From NCBI GenBank assembly GCA_937898885.1, contig CALDKD010000006.1:1-64000 (forward strand): a stretch of 64,000 nt of DNA. Reading direction: 5' to 3'. The notes under the pieces are model-generated. The model worked only from the letters and a program-made list of their open reading frames with translations, had not been told where the DNA came from and made no database searches. Positions 42,424-51,509 of the stretch are shown here, in pieces. Position 1 is the first letter of the stretch. The number at the start of each line of letters is the position of its first letter. The position numbers and the translations under genes are program-made. This stretch comes from an uncultured Bacteroidales bacterium (lineage in GTDB: Bacteria; Bacteroidota; Bacteroidia; Bacteroidales; Bacteroidaceae).

Positions 42424-42935
42424 TGAGTACAATTTATTTGGCAGGAGGCTGTTTCTGGGGTGCGGAGCATTACCTGAGACAGATAAACGGAGTTACTTTC
42501 ACAGAGGTTGGATTCGCAAACGGAAATACGGACAACCCTACTTATAAAGAAGTTTATACTGACCAGACAGGCTATGCCGAGACTGTAATGGTTGAATATG
42601 ACCCTGAGATACTGAGTCTGAGATTGCTTATACAACTCTATTTCAAGGCTATTGACCCTACAAGCCTCAACAAGCAAGGCGAGGATGAAGGCACGCGCTA
42701 CCGTACCGGCATATATTATGTAGAGGAAGATGACCTGCAAATAATAAAGAAAGTATATGACGAGACTCAATCGCAATACAATGATTTCCTGCAGGTGGAG
42801 ATTCTTCCGCTGAGGAATTTCCACAAGGCTGAGGAGTATCATCAGGATTACCTTGAAAAGAACCCACAGGGATACTGTCACCTGAATCCGATGCTATTCA
42901 AGATGGCACGTGAGGCTAACAGGAGACAGCAATAA
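42423..42935 (+). CDS. msrA: Peptide-methionine (S)-S-oxide reductase
   Basis: 170 residues. The catalytic motif GCFWGAE (Cys10) lies at the N-terminus. GYAETVMVEYDP and EEYHQDYLEKNPQGYCH are typical for MsrA and supply a C-terminal Cys for recycling. Cytoplasmic repair of oxidised methionine. TAATG overlap with the permease gene suggests co-translation, although the link is not obvious. Confidence 0.93.
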   Translation: MSTIYLAGGCFWGAEHYLRQINGVTFTEVGFANGNTDNPTYKEVYTDQTGYAETVMVEYDPEILSLRLLIQLYFKAIDPTSLNKQGEDEGTRYRTGIYYVEEDDLQIIKKVYDETQSQYNDFLQVEILPLRNFHKAEEYHQDYLEKNPQGYCHLNPMLFKMAREANRRQQ

Positions 42936-43090
42936 TTCAAAGAAAAATGGCAGTTGAATAAACTTTTCTCCATAATGTTAGTCTAACCTATGAAATTATT
43001 ACACAGAAACGGGATTTAACCTTTCCGCGCTGGTGGTATAACAAATACAGCAGACAATTTAAAAACAACTAATAAAGCATTAAAGACATT

Positions 43091-43975
43091 ATGAAGAGAA
43101 TTCTTTTCGCAGCGGCACTGCTCACAGCATTTGCTGGCAGTATCCCGGCACAAGAGCCAAACATTCCGCGGAATATGTTCGGCGGAATGCAGCAGGTAAA
43201 CGTAACCTTCAACCCTTATGTAGCAGAACCGGCAGGTTTTGACCAGAAGCGCGAGGGCATAGACCACGGCCAGCTCATTGACATTGAGTACAAGTCAACT
43301 ACTGTAGGCACAACCCGCAAGGCAACCGTATATCTCCCACCTAAATACAACAAGAGCAAGAAATATCCTGTTTTCTATCTGCTGCACGGTATCGGCGGCG
43401 ATGAGAAGGAGTGGCTTCAGGGCAACCCGGCCGAGATTATGGACAACCTCTACGCTGAGGGCAAGGCTGAGCCGATGATTATTGTAATGCCAAACGGACG
43501 CGCACAGGTCAACGACCGTGCCGAGGGCAATGTATATGCGATGTCAGGCGCTTTCGAGAACTTTGAGAAGGATCTGCTTGTTGACCTTATTCCATATATG
43601 GAGGCCAACTTCCCTATCTACAAGGATAAGATGCACCGTGCGATAGCCGGTCTGTCAATGGGTGGCGGCCAGTCACTGAACTTCGGTCTCGGCAATATGG
43701 ACGTGTTCGCATACGTTGGCGGTTTCTCATCAGCGCCAAACACCAGAATGCCAAACCAGCTCATTCCCGATGTAGAGAAGACAAAGGCAGAGAACAAACT
43801 GTTGTGGATGGTCTGCGGCGGTGGCGACGGCCTTATGAGTTTCAGCTCACGTCTCAAGGCTTTCTGCGATGAGAACAAGGTTCCCTGCACACTCATTGAG
43901 TATCCGGAGGAGGGTCACAACTTCGTAGTATGGAAGTACGGACTGTACAACTTCGCACAGCTGATTTTCAAATAA
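43091..43975 (+). CDS. Secreted CE1-type esterase (feruloyl esterase/esterase D-like)
   Basis: 294 residues with signal peptide ending IPAQ. The alpha/beta-hydrolase core has LLHGIGG (97-103), the nucleophile GLSMGG (Ser189) and a late EEGHNFVVW supplying the His. In Bacteroidetes such enzymes remove ferulate or acetate from xylan side chains. It lies 28 bases upstream of the glycine-rich protein gene, so the two may be co-expressed. Confidence 0.85.
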   Translation: MKRILFAAALLTAFAGSIPAQEPNIPRNMFGGMQQVNVTFNPYVAEPAGFDQKREGIDHGQLIDIEYKSTTVGTTRKATVYLPPKYNKSKKYPVFYLLHGIGGDEKEWLQGNPAEIMDNLYAEGKAEPMIIVMPNGRAQVNDRAEGNVYAMSGAFENFEKDLLVDLIPYMEANFPIYKDKMHRAIAGLSMGGGQSLNFGLGNMDVFAYVGGFSSAPNTRMPNQLIPDVEKTKAENKLLWMVCGGGDGLMSFSSRLKAFCDENKVPCTLIEYPEEGHNFVVWKYGLYNFAQLIFK

Positions 43976-44003
43976 ATTGATAACTATAAAACAAGTAAAA
44001 GAT

Positions 44004-44969
44004 ATGAAGACAAGAATTTTGACAGTTTTGGCACTGTTGATGGCCGTTACATCAGCATCGGCAGCCAAGAAAGAGAAGGCGGCAGATGCCCCGATATATG
44101 CGGTTAAGTCCGGCATTATCATCACCAGCACCGATATGGCTGCCATGCGTGAGCGTTTTGAGAATGTTGATACAGCCGCCATGCGTCAGCGTTTCGCCAA
44201 TATGGGAGGCGGTATGGGCAATATGGCCGGCAACGCAGAGATGCGTGAGCGTTTCGCCAACCGTCAAGGCGGCGAGGGTATGCCGGAGGGTATGCCTGCA
44301 TTCAATTGGGATGAGAACGCAGAGAACGTGACTATGGTTTATTTCGATGATTATGGCGCAAAGCAGGCTACAGTATCAAAGATGGGCGGCCGTACCACCC
44401 GCACAATCACTGATGCCGATGGCGCTACCATCACAATCAACGAGGAGCAGAAGACTGCCACAAAGATGCCTGCAATGAACTTCAGAGGCATGGGCGGCTT
44501 CGGCGGCTTTGGCGGCGGTTTCGGAATGGGTGGTGCCACATCCGCTCCGGTAAACTTCAACGCATTGGATGAGAAGACCATCAAGAAGAACAAGATCAAG
44601 GAGCTCGGCACCGAGGTAATAGCCGGCAAGGAGTGCACTATCTACTCAGTAAGAGTGCTTATGATGCAGGAGTATCAGACCAACAAGTATTGGGTATATA
44701 AAGGCATCGTGCTGCAGTCTGAGACAGCAGGCTTCATGGATGACGAGCCAATGCTCAACACCGTTACCGAGCTTCAGGAGTGTGAGGTTCCGGCTGACAT
44801 CTTTACTGTTCCGGAGGGCATCAAGGTAACCGAGAGAGATTTCGGCGGTATGGGCTTCGGCGGCGGAATGATGATGGGCGGCGGAGACTTCGGAGGCGGC
44901 ATGGGAGGCGGCTTCGGAGGCGGCATGGGAGGCGGCATGGGCGGCTTCGGAGGCGGCATGGGCTTCTAA
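44004..44969 (+). CDS. Secreted protein with MRERF repeats and glycine-rich tail
   Basis: 321 residues, signal peptide ending ASA. Three copies of MR(E/Q)RF(A/E)N lie near the N-terminus (about residues 42-90), with GGGMGNM between. A folded middle (about 110-290) is interrupted by a Gly/Phe-rich insert (GMGGFGGFGGGFGMGG). The end is about 40 residues of FGGGMGGG-type repeats. No known family recognised. The ATG at 44004 begins the signal peptide. The tail may be sticky or unfolded, perhaps for surface attachment, which is inference. Confidence 0.7.
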   Translation: MKTRILTVLALLMAVTSASAAKKEKAADAPIYAVKSGIIITSTDMAAMRERFENVDTAAMRQRFANMGGGMGNMAGNAEMRERFANRQGGEGMPEGMPAFNWDENAENVTMVYFDDYGAKQATVSKMGGRTTRTITDADGATITINEEQKTATKMPAMNFRGMGGFGGFGGGFGMGGATSAPVNFNALDEKTIKKNKIKELGTEVIAGKECTIYSVRVLMMQEYQTNKYWVYKGIVLQSETAGFMDDEPMLNTVTELQECEVPADIFTVPEGIKVTERDFGGMGFGGGMMMGGGDFGGGMGGGFGGGMGGGMGGFGGGMGF

Positions 44970-44991
44970 CCACCTGCTACATCTATACTAC

Positions 44992-45025
44992 AAGACCCCG
45001 GGCATCTGGCCTGGGGTCTTTTTTT
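44992..45025 (+). terminator. Intrinsic terminator after the glycine-rich protein gene
   Basis: Stem AAGACCCC/GGGGTCTT (44992-44999, 45013-45020), 13-base loop, then a T-run that continues to 45025. Confidence 0.9.
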
Positions 45026-45036
45026 GCGCAAGTGCC

Positions 45037-45076
45037 AAAAAGTGGGTCAAGGAACCTGTCCCCTTGATCCATTTTT
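45037..45076. repeat. REP-like palindrome
   Basis: AAAAGTGGGTCAAGG, loop with CCTGTCC, CCTTGATCCATTTT: a hairpin with one mismatch. The GGAACCTGTCCCC core resembles the repeated extragenic palindromes associated with RAYT transposases in other bacteria. No transposase is present here. Confidence 0.45.
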
Positions 45077-45112
45077 TGTATTTTTGTGGTTGATACTATT
45101 CAGAGCGACTAT

Positions 45113-46237
45113 ATGGTTCAGATAATAGAGGTTTTGAGTAAGAAAGACAAGAAGCGTTTCTTCAAGTTCCCGGTTGACCTTTACAGAGACTGTGATTATT
45201 TTGTGCCAAGTCTCATTGCCGACGAGATAGACACGTTCAATCCTGAGCACAACCCGGCCTTCGCCTACTCCGAGAGCAGGCTGTGGATTGCTGAGAGGAA
45301 CGGCAAAGTCGTAGGCCGCATTGGCGCCATCCTCAACAAGGCGGCAAACCAGAAGGAGAGCTCCAGGCAGCTGAGGTTCACGCGCTACGATTTCGTTGAT
45401 GATTTTGAGGTGTCAAAGGCATTGTTCGATACAGTCGTCGCCTGGGCACGACAGCTTGGAATGACTGAGCTTCGCGGACCTCTTGGTTTCTCAAATCTGG
45501 ACCAGCAGGGAATGCTCATAGATGGTTTTGACCAAATGGATATGTACATAACCATCTACAATCACCCGTATTACAAAGATCATATGGAGAAGCTCGGTCT
45601 TCTTAAGAAATGGGACTGGGTGGAGAGAAAGATATTCTGCGGCAAGGAAGTGCCTGAGCGTGTGGCGCGTATGGGAGCCCTCTGTCAGGAACGCTATGGC
45701 TACCGTCTGAAAGAGTTCAAGTCTATGCGCGAGGTTAAGCCATACATACGCGAGGCTATGGGTATCATCAATACCGCTTTTGAGAAACTGCACGGAATAG
45801 TGCCGCTCTCAAAAGAGCAGATGGACAACTACAGCAAGCTGGTGATGTTGGTGGGACACCCCGACTATTGCCTTATGGTTGAGAATCCGGCAGGCGAGAT
45901 TGTGGCGTTCGGCTTTATGGCGCCCTCTATAAGTTCCGCTGTTCAGCGCGGACACGGCAGGCTGGGACCACTCACCATATTGCACATTCTGGAAGACCTG
46001 CACGACCATACGCATATGGATATGTATATGATAGCGGTTCGGCCAGAGGACCAGATGAAAGGTATAGAGTCTCTCATTCTGGGCGAGGGTATGCGAAGGG
46101 CTATCAGGCATAACTGCGCTGATTTTCAGACCGGTCCCATGCAGGAAGACAACATCAAGATTCAGAATGTGTGGAAGCACTGGGAGCACGTCATACACCG
46201 TCGCCGCCGCTGCTGGACTTATAACATACCGGAATGA
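45113..46237 (+). CDS. GNAT-like N-acetyltransferase superfamily protein
   Basis: 374 residues. The opening MVQIIEVLSKKDKKRFFKFPVDLYRDCDYFVPSL and the RLWIAERNGKVVGRIGAI strand are typical for a widespread family annotated as GNAT-like or hypothetical. No signal peptide. ATG at 45113 is chosen since the upstream GTG lies in the promoter (TATTTTTG at 45079-45086). It overlaps the HAD gene by 4 bases. Substrate unknown. Confidence 0.75.
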   Translation: MVQIIEVLSKKDKKRFFKFPVDLYRDCDYFVPSLIADEIDTFNPEHNPAFAYSESRLWIAERNGKVVGRIGAILNKAANQKESSRQLRFTRYDFVDDFEVSKALFDTVVAWARQLGMTELRGPLGFSNLDQQGMLIDGFDQMDMYITIYNHPYYKDHMEKLGLLKKWDWVERKIFCGKEVPERVARMGALCQERYGYRLKEFKSMREVKPYIREAMGIINTAFEKLHGIVPLSKEQMDNYSKLVMLVGHPDYCLMVENPAGEIVAFGFMAPSISSAVQRGHGRLGPLTILHILEDLHDHTHMDMYMIAVRPEDQMKGIESLILGEGMRRAIRHNCADFQTGPMQEDNIKIQNVWKHWEHVIHRRRRCWTYNIPE

Positions 46238-46947
46238 GCCAGTTTTTTGGAACTGATTTCATCAAAGACATCAAGGCGGTCCTGGTGGATGTCGATGACA
46301 CCATACTGGACTTCAGACTCTGCTCACAGGCCGACATCAAGCTGTGTCTGAGCAAATACGGCATTCCCTACACAGACCATTTGTTCGATACATTCGAGAA
46401 GCGCAACCTTGGCTACTGGGAACAGATAGAGGCAGGTACACTGACAGTTGAGCAGCTGAGACGAATACGTTGGGTGAGCATCTTCAAGGAACTGGGCATT
46501 GACGCAGACGGCAAGGCATTCGAGCTTGACTTCATAAGTCATCTGAAGGATTTCGCCATACCCGTGGATGGTGCCGATGAGCTGATGAGCTACCTTCATT
46601 CAAAGTATAAGGTCTATATAGTGAGCAATGCCACACACGAGCAGCAGCGAAAGCGTCTTGTTGACGCAGACCTTGACAAATATGTTGACGGATTCTTCAC
46701 ATCGCTCGACATAGGTTTCGTAAAGCCAACCCGGGAGTATTTCGATGCCTGCTTCTCCAGAATGGAATCAGGGCTGAGGCCTGAGGAGACTATTCTGATA
46801 GGCGACTCACTTACCGCCGATATACGTGGAGCAGTTGACTACGGCATACATACCTGCTGGTTCAACCGCAAAGGCAAACCCTCTCCTGACAATATGGATA
46901 TTGACCTCACCGTCAAAGACCTGCGGGAGATTATCTCAATATTATAG
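46234..46947 (+). CDS. HAD-superfamily hydrolase, YjjG-type nucleotidase
   Basis: 237 residues. HAD motif I DVDDTILDF, motif II VSNATH, motif III with KPTREYF and motif IV IGDSLTADIRGA are all visible. The arrangement is that of YjjG, a house-cleaning pyrimidine nucleotidase. ATGA overlap with the acetyltransferase gene. Substrate in vivo is not certain. Confidence 0.88.
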   Translation: MSQFFGTDFIKDIKAVLVDVDDTILDFRLCSQADIKLCLSKYGIPYTDHLFDTFEKRNLGYWEQIEAGTLTVEQLRRIRWVSIFKELGIDADGKAFELDFISHLKDFAIPVDGADELMSYLHSKYKVYIVSNATHEQQRKRLVDADLDKYVDGFFTSLDIGFVKPTREYFDACFSRMESGLRPEETILIGDSLTADIRGAVDYGIHTCWFNRKGKPSPDNMDIDLTVKDLREIISIL

Positions 46948-46962
46948 AATCAGCTGACATTT

Positions 46963-48732
46963 TCAGCATTTCTCACTGAGCTCAAGCCAGCGCAGGGTTA
47001 TCTCGTCAATGCGTGAGATGATCTCACCTACACGGGCGGATTCAGCCTGAAGTGCCGCATAGTCCAGTGTGCCGCTGTTAAGATCCGCCTCTATCTGTGA
47101 CTTCTCGGCCTCCAGATTCTCAAGCTCAGCCTCAATCTGCTCCATCTCACGTTTTTCCTTATACGAGAGTTTCTTGCCGGCATCCGCGCGCTCAGAGTTT
47201 CGCGGACGCGCACTGGCGGTACGCTCTGTCGCCTGCGCGGCAGACTTTTCCTCAGCAGCCTTCAAATCCTTCCATTCCAGCCAGTCGCTGTACGATGACG
47301 GGAAATCCGTTATCTTGCCATCGCCCTCAAAAATGAAAAGATGCCCGGCCACACGGTCCATAAAGCAGCGGTCATGCGACACGGCAATCACGCACCCCTT
47401 GAAGCCCGCAATGTACTCCTCAAGCACCTGCAATGTGGCTATATCAAGGTCGTTCGTGGGCTCATCAAGTATCAGGAAATTCGGGCTCTGCATCAGGATT
47501 GTGCAGAGGTACAGACGTCGCCGCTCGCCTCCGCTCAGCTTGCTGATGTAATTGTACTGTGTCTTGGGCGGGAAGAGAAACTTCTGCAGAAACTGCGATG
47601 CCGACATCCTGCGGCCATCGTCCAGCTCAATGTGGTCGGCAATCTCAGTTACGGCATCAATCACCTTCTCATTGGGATTGAACTCCATTCCCTGCTGGCT
47701 GTAATAGCCTATCCTCAATGTGGAGCCCCGCTCTATTATACCACTGTCGGGTTGGATATTGCCTGTCAGCAATTTCAGGAAAGTGGATTTCCCTACTCCA
47801 TTATCGCCAACGATGCCAAGTTTCTCGTAGCGGGCGAAGATATAGTTGAAATCCTTAAGGATAACCTTGTCTGCGAAACTCTTGCAAAGTCCGCGCATCT
47901 CAAATATCTTGTTGCCGATATACGAAGCCTTGACATCAAGACTCACCTGCAGTTCCTGACGACGGAACCTCAGCCTCTCCTCAAGGTCGTGGAATGACTC
48001 CTTACGGTAACGCGCCTTTGTACCACGGGCACACGGCATCCTGCGCATCCAGTCCAGCTCACGCCGGTACATGTTCTCGTCGCTCTCACGCTGTGCCCGC
48101 TCCGCATCCAGGCGCTCCTGCCTTTTCTCCAGATAATAGCTGTAATTGCCTGTATACGAGTAGGCCCGCTTGTCCTCAAGCTCAACGATGCGGGTACATA
48201 CGCGGTCCAGCATATATCTGTCGTGAGTGACCAGAAGCAATGTGAGACGGCTGGCTGAGAGGTAATCCTCCAGCCACTCAGTAACCTCCACATCAAGATG
48301 GTTCGTAGGCTCATCCAAAATAAGGAACTCCGGTTTGGACAAAAGCGCGCCGGCTATGGCTATGCGTTTAAGCTGACCGCCAGACAAGTTGTCAACTGTG
48401 TCATAGTGCTCAGATATACCCAGCCTGGTAAGCATCTCACGGGCAGCAATCTCATCGGCACGGCCTCCACAGGCATCAATCACCCTGGTGCCTTTTGGCC
48501 AGACAGGACTTTGCTCCAGATATGACACCTTCAGGTCACGGCGGAATGTAATCTTGCCGGCATTATAGTCCTCACGTCCGGCAATGATATCAAGAAGGGT
48601 GCTCTTGCCCATTCCATTGCGGGCAATAAGGCCAACTTTCTCACCCTCCATTACGTTGAGGGTAAAGCCATCCATCAGTACAAGATCGCCGAACGACTTT
48701 ACCAAGCCGTCAATTTGCAAGCAACTTTCCAT
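46963..48732 (-). CDS. ABC-F family ATPase, Uup-like
   Basis: 589 residues. Two ABC domains (ARNGMGKSTLLD and GDNGVGKSTFLK; LSGGQLKR and LSGGERRR; LILDEPTNHLD and LILDEPTNDLD), an ABC-F linker (about 215-260), then a C-terminal coiled coil (about 505-580) as in Uup, which acts on ribosomes and branched DNA. Its start overlaps the end of the YihY gene by 23 bases. Confidence 0.88.
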   Translation of the reverse strand: MESCLQIDGLVKSFGDLVLMDGFTLNVMEGEKVGLIARNGMGKSTLLDIIAGREDYNAGKITFRRDLKVSYLEQSPVWPKGTRVIDACGGRADEIAAREMLTRLGISEHYDTVDNLSGGQLKRIAIAGALLSKPEFLILDEPTNHLDVEVTEWLEDYLSASRLTLLLVTHDRYMLDRVCTRIVELEDKRAYSYTGNYSYYLEKRQERLDAERAQRESDENMYRRELDWMRRMPCARGTKARYRKESFHDLEERLRFRRQELQVSLDVKASYIGNKIFEMRGLCKSFADKVILKDFNYIFARYEKLGIVGDNGVGKSTFLKLLTGNIQPDSGIIERGSTLRIGYYSQQGMEFNPNEKVIDAVTEIADHIELDDGRRMSASQFLQKFLFPPKTQYNYISKLSGGERRRLYLCTILMQSPNFLILDEPTNDLDIATLQVLEEYIAGFKGCVIAVSHDRCFMDRVAGHLFIFEGDGKITDFPSSYSDWLEWKDLKAAEEKSAAQATERTASARPRNSERADAGKKLSYKEKREMEQIEAELENLEAEKSQIEADLNSGTLDYAALQAESARVGEIISRIDEITLRWLELSEKC

Positions 48733-49660
48733 TGTCTATACTTACATAATCATCAACGTGCTGGAAAGCATACGCCAGCTCAGCACCATACAGCACTATC
48801 TGCCAGGATATATTTAGCCATACCATAAGGAACGGGATAGCGGCCACTGCTCCAAACACCGAGTTCCAGCGGTTGAACGCGACCTGAGCAGCCACATAGA
48901 TAAACTGGAAAAGACAGAAGAATGCGGCGGTTATCAGTGCGGCACGCAAAGCCTCGCGATAATAGACTTTAGGCGCCGGTATGAACTTGAACATAAGTGA
49001 CATCACCAATGCCGTCAATCCGTATATCATCAGCCACGAGAGCAGGTCTGATATCTTGTCCCAGAATGGAATGTGTACCAGCAGCGATACCAGACCATTT
49101 CCATCGGTGAACATAAGCGTCGTAGCCATAAACATGATAATCACGAATGGAAGAAGCAGCGCAAGCGCTATATATACTCCAAGTCTTTTCCAGAAGACCC
49201 TGGAAGCCTCTTCCTTCCACACGTAATTGAAAGCGTTCTCCACTTGAATCATCAGCCAGAATACCAACCAGACAAAAGAGAGGAACGTTATCACGCCAAA
49301 CCCGCCTTTTGATGTAACAGCCAATATGTTGTTGGCATATCCTAATATCACCTGAACCAAATCCTCCTTATCAGCGAAGTAGAGCAACATAAGCTCCTCC
49401 AGTTTCTCATCAAAGCCGAAACCGTTTGTTATGGCGAAAGCCAGAGCTACACCCGGAACCAGAGCCATTATAGAGAAGAAGGCAAGGGCCACGCCCCGCA
49501 GGCCAATCTTCTGACGGCCCACATCATTGTAAACCAGGAGTGTAATCTGCAGATACTTCAAGGCTTTGGCCCTACGTTCTCCAAAAAGGGTACGGTCCAA
49601 CGTCCAGATGTCATCCCGCAGGAACTTTTTTATTCTATCAAATTTCTCCTTTCTGTCCAT
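48710..49660 (-). CDS. YihY/BrkB-family inner membrane protein
   Basis: 316 residues, six membrane helices. The signature LRGVALAFFSIMALVPGVALAFAITNGFG and the later GAVAAIPFLMVWLNISWQIVLYGAELAYAFQH identify the family, once misnamed ribonuclease BN. Function unsettled, possibly transport. ATG at 49660 is preferred over a TTG at 49693. Confidence 0.85.
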   Translation of the reverse strand: MDRKEKFDRIKKFLRDDIWTLDRTLFGERRAKALKYLQITLLVYNDVGRQKIGLRGVALAFFSIMALVPGVALAFAITNGFGFDEKLEELMLLYFADKEDLVQVILGYANNILAVTSKGGFGVITFLSFVWLVFWLMIQVENAFNYVWKEEASRVFWKRLGVYIALALLLPFVIIMFMATTLMFTDGNGLVSLLVHIPFWDKISDLLSWLMIYGLTALVMSLMFKFIPAPKVYYREALRAALITAAFFCLFQFIYVAAQVAFNRWNSVFGAVAAIPFLMVWLNISWQIVLYGAELAYAFQHVDDYVSIDNGKLLAN

Positions 49661-49708
49661 TTTCACAACTCTGCCGGATATTCTGAATGGCAAGCAGTTC
49701 TCTCATAT

Positions 49709-50488
49709 TCAGCATTTTCTTATTTCAAGTTTGTCAAGATCCTCCGTGGCTGTGAAGGCCGGAGCATATAAGGCTGTGGCCTGACAACAAGGCGTTCCAT
49801 TTCCGTCCGATATCACAAAGCCCCAGCGGTCGGCAAGAGCCGTATCGTAAACCGTGCATCGCAACTCATCGCCAAGGAACGACTCGTGAAGGAATCTCAT
49901 ATCAATCTGTGCCAGACGGTGTGAGCCAATGTATTCCGCCGCCAACGAGTTTCTGCATACACGCATATATGTTATGTTGCTGACATGCCCGTTGAAATCG
50001 GTGTCAGTCATATTGGTAAGATGCCGATGCTCCATAAGCTGAGAGTCCATCACCGGCTGTCTGTGGCGATGAGTGCCTGAGACCAGCTCTGGATTGCACT
50101 CCATTGCGGCAAGTATGTCAGCGGCCAGCGCAGGCTTGCGCGATGCGATATCCAGAATAGCCCATACAATGTAGCCCGAGCAGAACTCTTGCCCGCGGTA
50201 TAGTATGCGAAAATCCACGAAGACCTTGATTGACGGCTTCTCAGACAGCCAAAGCTCAACTGTTACAGTCTCGCCCCAGAATGGCATCGGTGCATTGAAC
50301 CTCATAGAGAACTCTGAGATTATCCACATCAGCGACCTTTTGCTCAAATCGAAAGCAGCCACCTTATACGACGCCATCAGTGCGGCAAAGCAGTCCTGCG
50401 CCAACATCTGCGCTCCCACCGGAGTCAGATGATAGTCCTGCCCCATAATAGCATTGGTAACCTTATATTCTCTTCTGATAATTCTCAT
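49709..50488 (-). CDS. Acyl-ACP thioesterase
   Basis: 259 residues with two hot-dog folds. TDTDFNGHVSNITYMR is the plant FatA/FatB-type motif carrying the catalytic Asn and His. It releases fatty acids from acyl carrier protein. Minus-strand cluster with YihY and the ABC-F gene (15-50 base gaps). Confidence 0.88.
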   Translation of the reverse strand: MRIIRREYKVTNAIMGQDYHLTPVGAQMLAQDCFAALMASYKVAAFDLSKRSLMWIISEFSMRFNAPMPFWGETVTVELWLSEKPSIKVFVDFRILYRGQEFCSGYIVWAILDIASRKPALAADILAAMECNPELVSGTHRHRQPVMDSQLMEHRHLTNMTDTDFNGHVSNITYMRVCRNSLAAEYIGSHRLAQIDMRFLHESFLGDELRCTVYDTALADRWGFVISDGNGTPCCQATALYAPAFTATEDLDKLEIRKC

Positions 50489-50514
50489 TCCTGCACAAAG
50501 TTAAGAAAAGAATA

Positions 50515-51411
50515 CTACATTGAGCCCAACAGAAGGAAGAAGAGTCCGACAAGCACCAGAATCAAGTCAAGAGCCTTGCTGCGCAGATTTTTCTCGTGAA
50601 AGAGCAGTGCGCCACACAGGAAAGATACCACGACACTGCTGCGCCTTATCATTGAGACTATGGTAATCATAGACGCACTTGATGTAAGCGCGCAGAAATA
50701 AGCGTAATCGGCCATCGTCAGGAATACAGATATAAGCAGTATGCTCCATCGCCACTGCAGCCTTGTTGAGCAATCACGTTTGGGCCACCACAATGAGAAC
50801 AGCACGATAGTCATCAGCACAAGCTGATAGAAATTGCTCCAGGCCTGCACGAACATATTGTTGTACTGCTCCAGCAGATATTTGTCGAACAACGCGCTCA
50901 CTGCACCCAGAAGCGTTGCCATTATCACGCACAGCACCCAACGGTTGTGCTTGAAATCTATTCCCTCCTTGCGGCCGCTCACACTGAGCAGATAGAACGA
51001 TATCACAGCTATGGTGACTCCTATCCACTGGTAAAGATTCAGCCTCTCGCCGAAAAGCAGCAGGCCACCCAACAGGACTATTACCGGCCTTGTGGCATTA
51101 ATCGGACCGAATAGCGTGATGGGCAAATGCTTCATTCCAAAATACCCGAATATCCATGAGCCCAACACTATTGACGCCTTCAGCATTATCATCAGATGCG
51201 TATGGATATCGGCAGACGGCACATAAAGCGCTGAATCGGATGAAATCACAGAAAGCGATGAGAGTACTGTAGGAACAGCCATAAACAGGCTGCAGAAAAG
51301 AGTGTTGAGCCAGAGCACCGGAATAACGGCGTTCTCCTTAAGCGAATGCTTCTTTGAGACATCATAAAAGCCCAAAAACAGCGCCGACAGGACAGCAAGA
51401 GTAAGCCACAT
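50515..51411 (-). CDS. EamA-family (DMT) transporter
   Basis: 298 residues, ten predicted helices in two EamA halves (FGPINATRPVIVLLGGLLLFGERLNLYQWIGVTIAVISFYLL in the first, SMIRRSSVVVSFLCGALLFHEKNLRSKALDLILVLVGLFFL in the second). The substrate is unknown. It is divergent from the MATE gene. Confidence 0.82.
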   Translation of the reverse strand: MWLTLAVLSALFLGFYDVSKKHSLKENAVIPVLWLNTLFCSLFMAVPTVLSSLSVISSDSALYVPSADIHTHLMIMLKASIVLGSWIFGYFGMKHLPITLFGPINATRPVIVLLGGLLLFGERLNLYQWIGVTIAVISFYLLSVSGRKEGIDFKHNRWVLCVIMATLLGAVSALFDKYLLEQYNNMFVQAWSNFYQLVLMTIVLFSLWWPKRDCSTRLQWRWSILLISVFLTMADYAYFCALTSSASMITIVSMIRRSSVVVSFLCGALLFHEKNLRSKALDLILVLVGLFFLLLGSM

Positions 51412-51433
51412 ACCTCTATTATCAAAAACTTTG

Positions 51434-51441
51434 CAAAATTA
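51434..51441 (-). promoter_or_regulatory. Promoter -7 element of the EamA gene
   Basis: TAATTTTG on the minus strand, exact TAnnTTTG match, 22 bases before the ATG. Confidence 0.5.
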
Positions 51442-51464
51442 GCAAAAACAAACGCTAAAAACGG

Positions 51465-51472
51465 TAATTTCG
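51465..51472 (+). promoter_or_regulatory. Promoter -7 element of the MATE gene
   Basis: TAATTTCG, one change from consensus, 37 bases before the ATG at 51510, back to back with the EamA promoter. Confidence 0.45.
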
Positions 51473-51509
51473 CGGCCGTTTTCCAAAATGGAGAGTGCGT
51501 GAGAGTAAA

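Noticed and set aside
44774..44959. 61-codon proline-rich minus-strand frame
   Set aside because: Complement of the glycine repeats of the protein at 44004.
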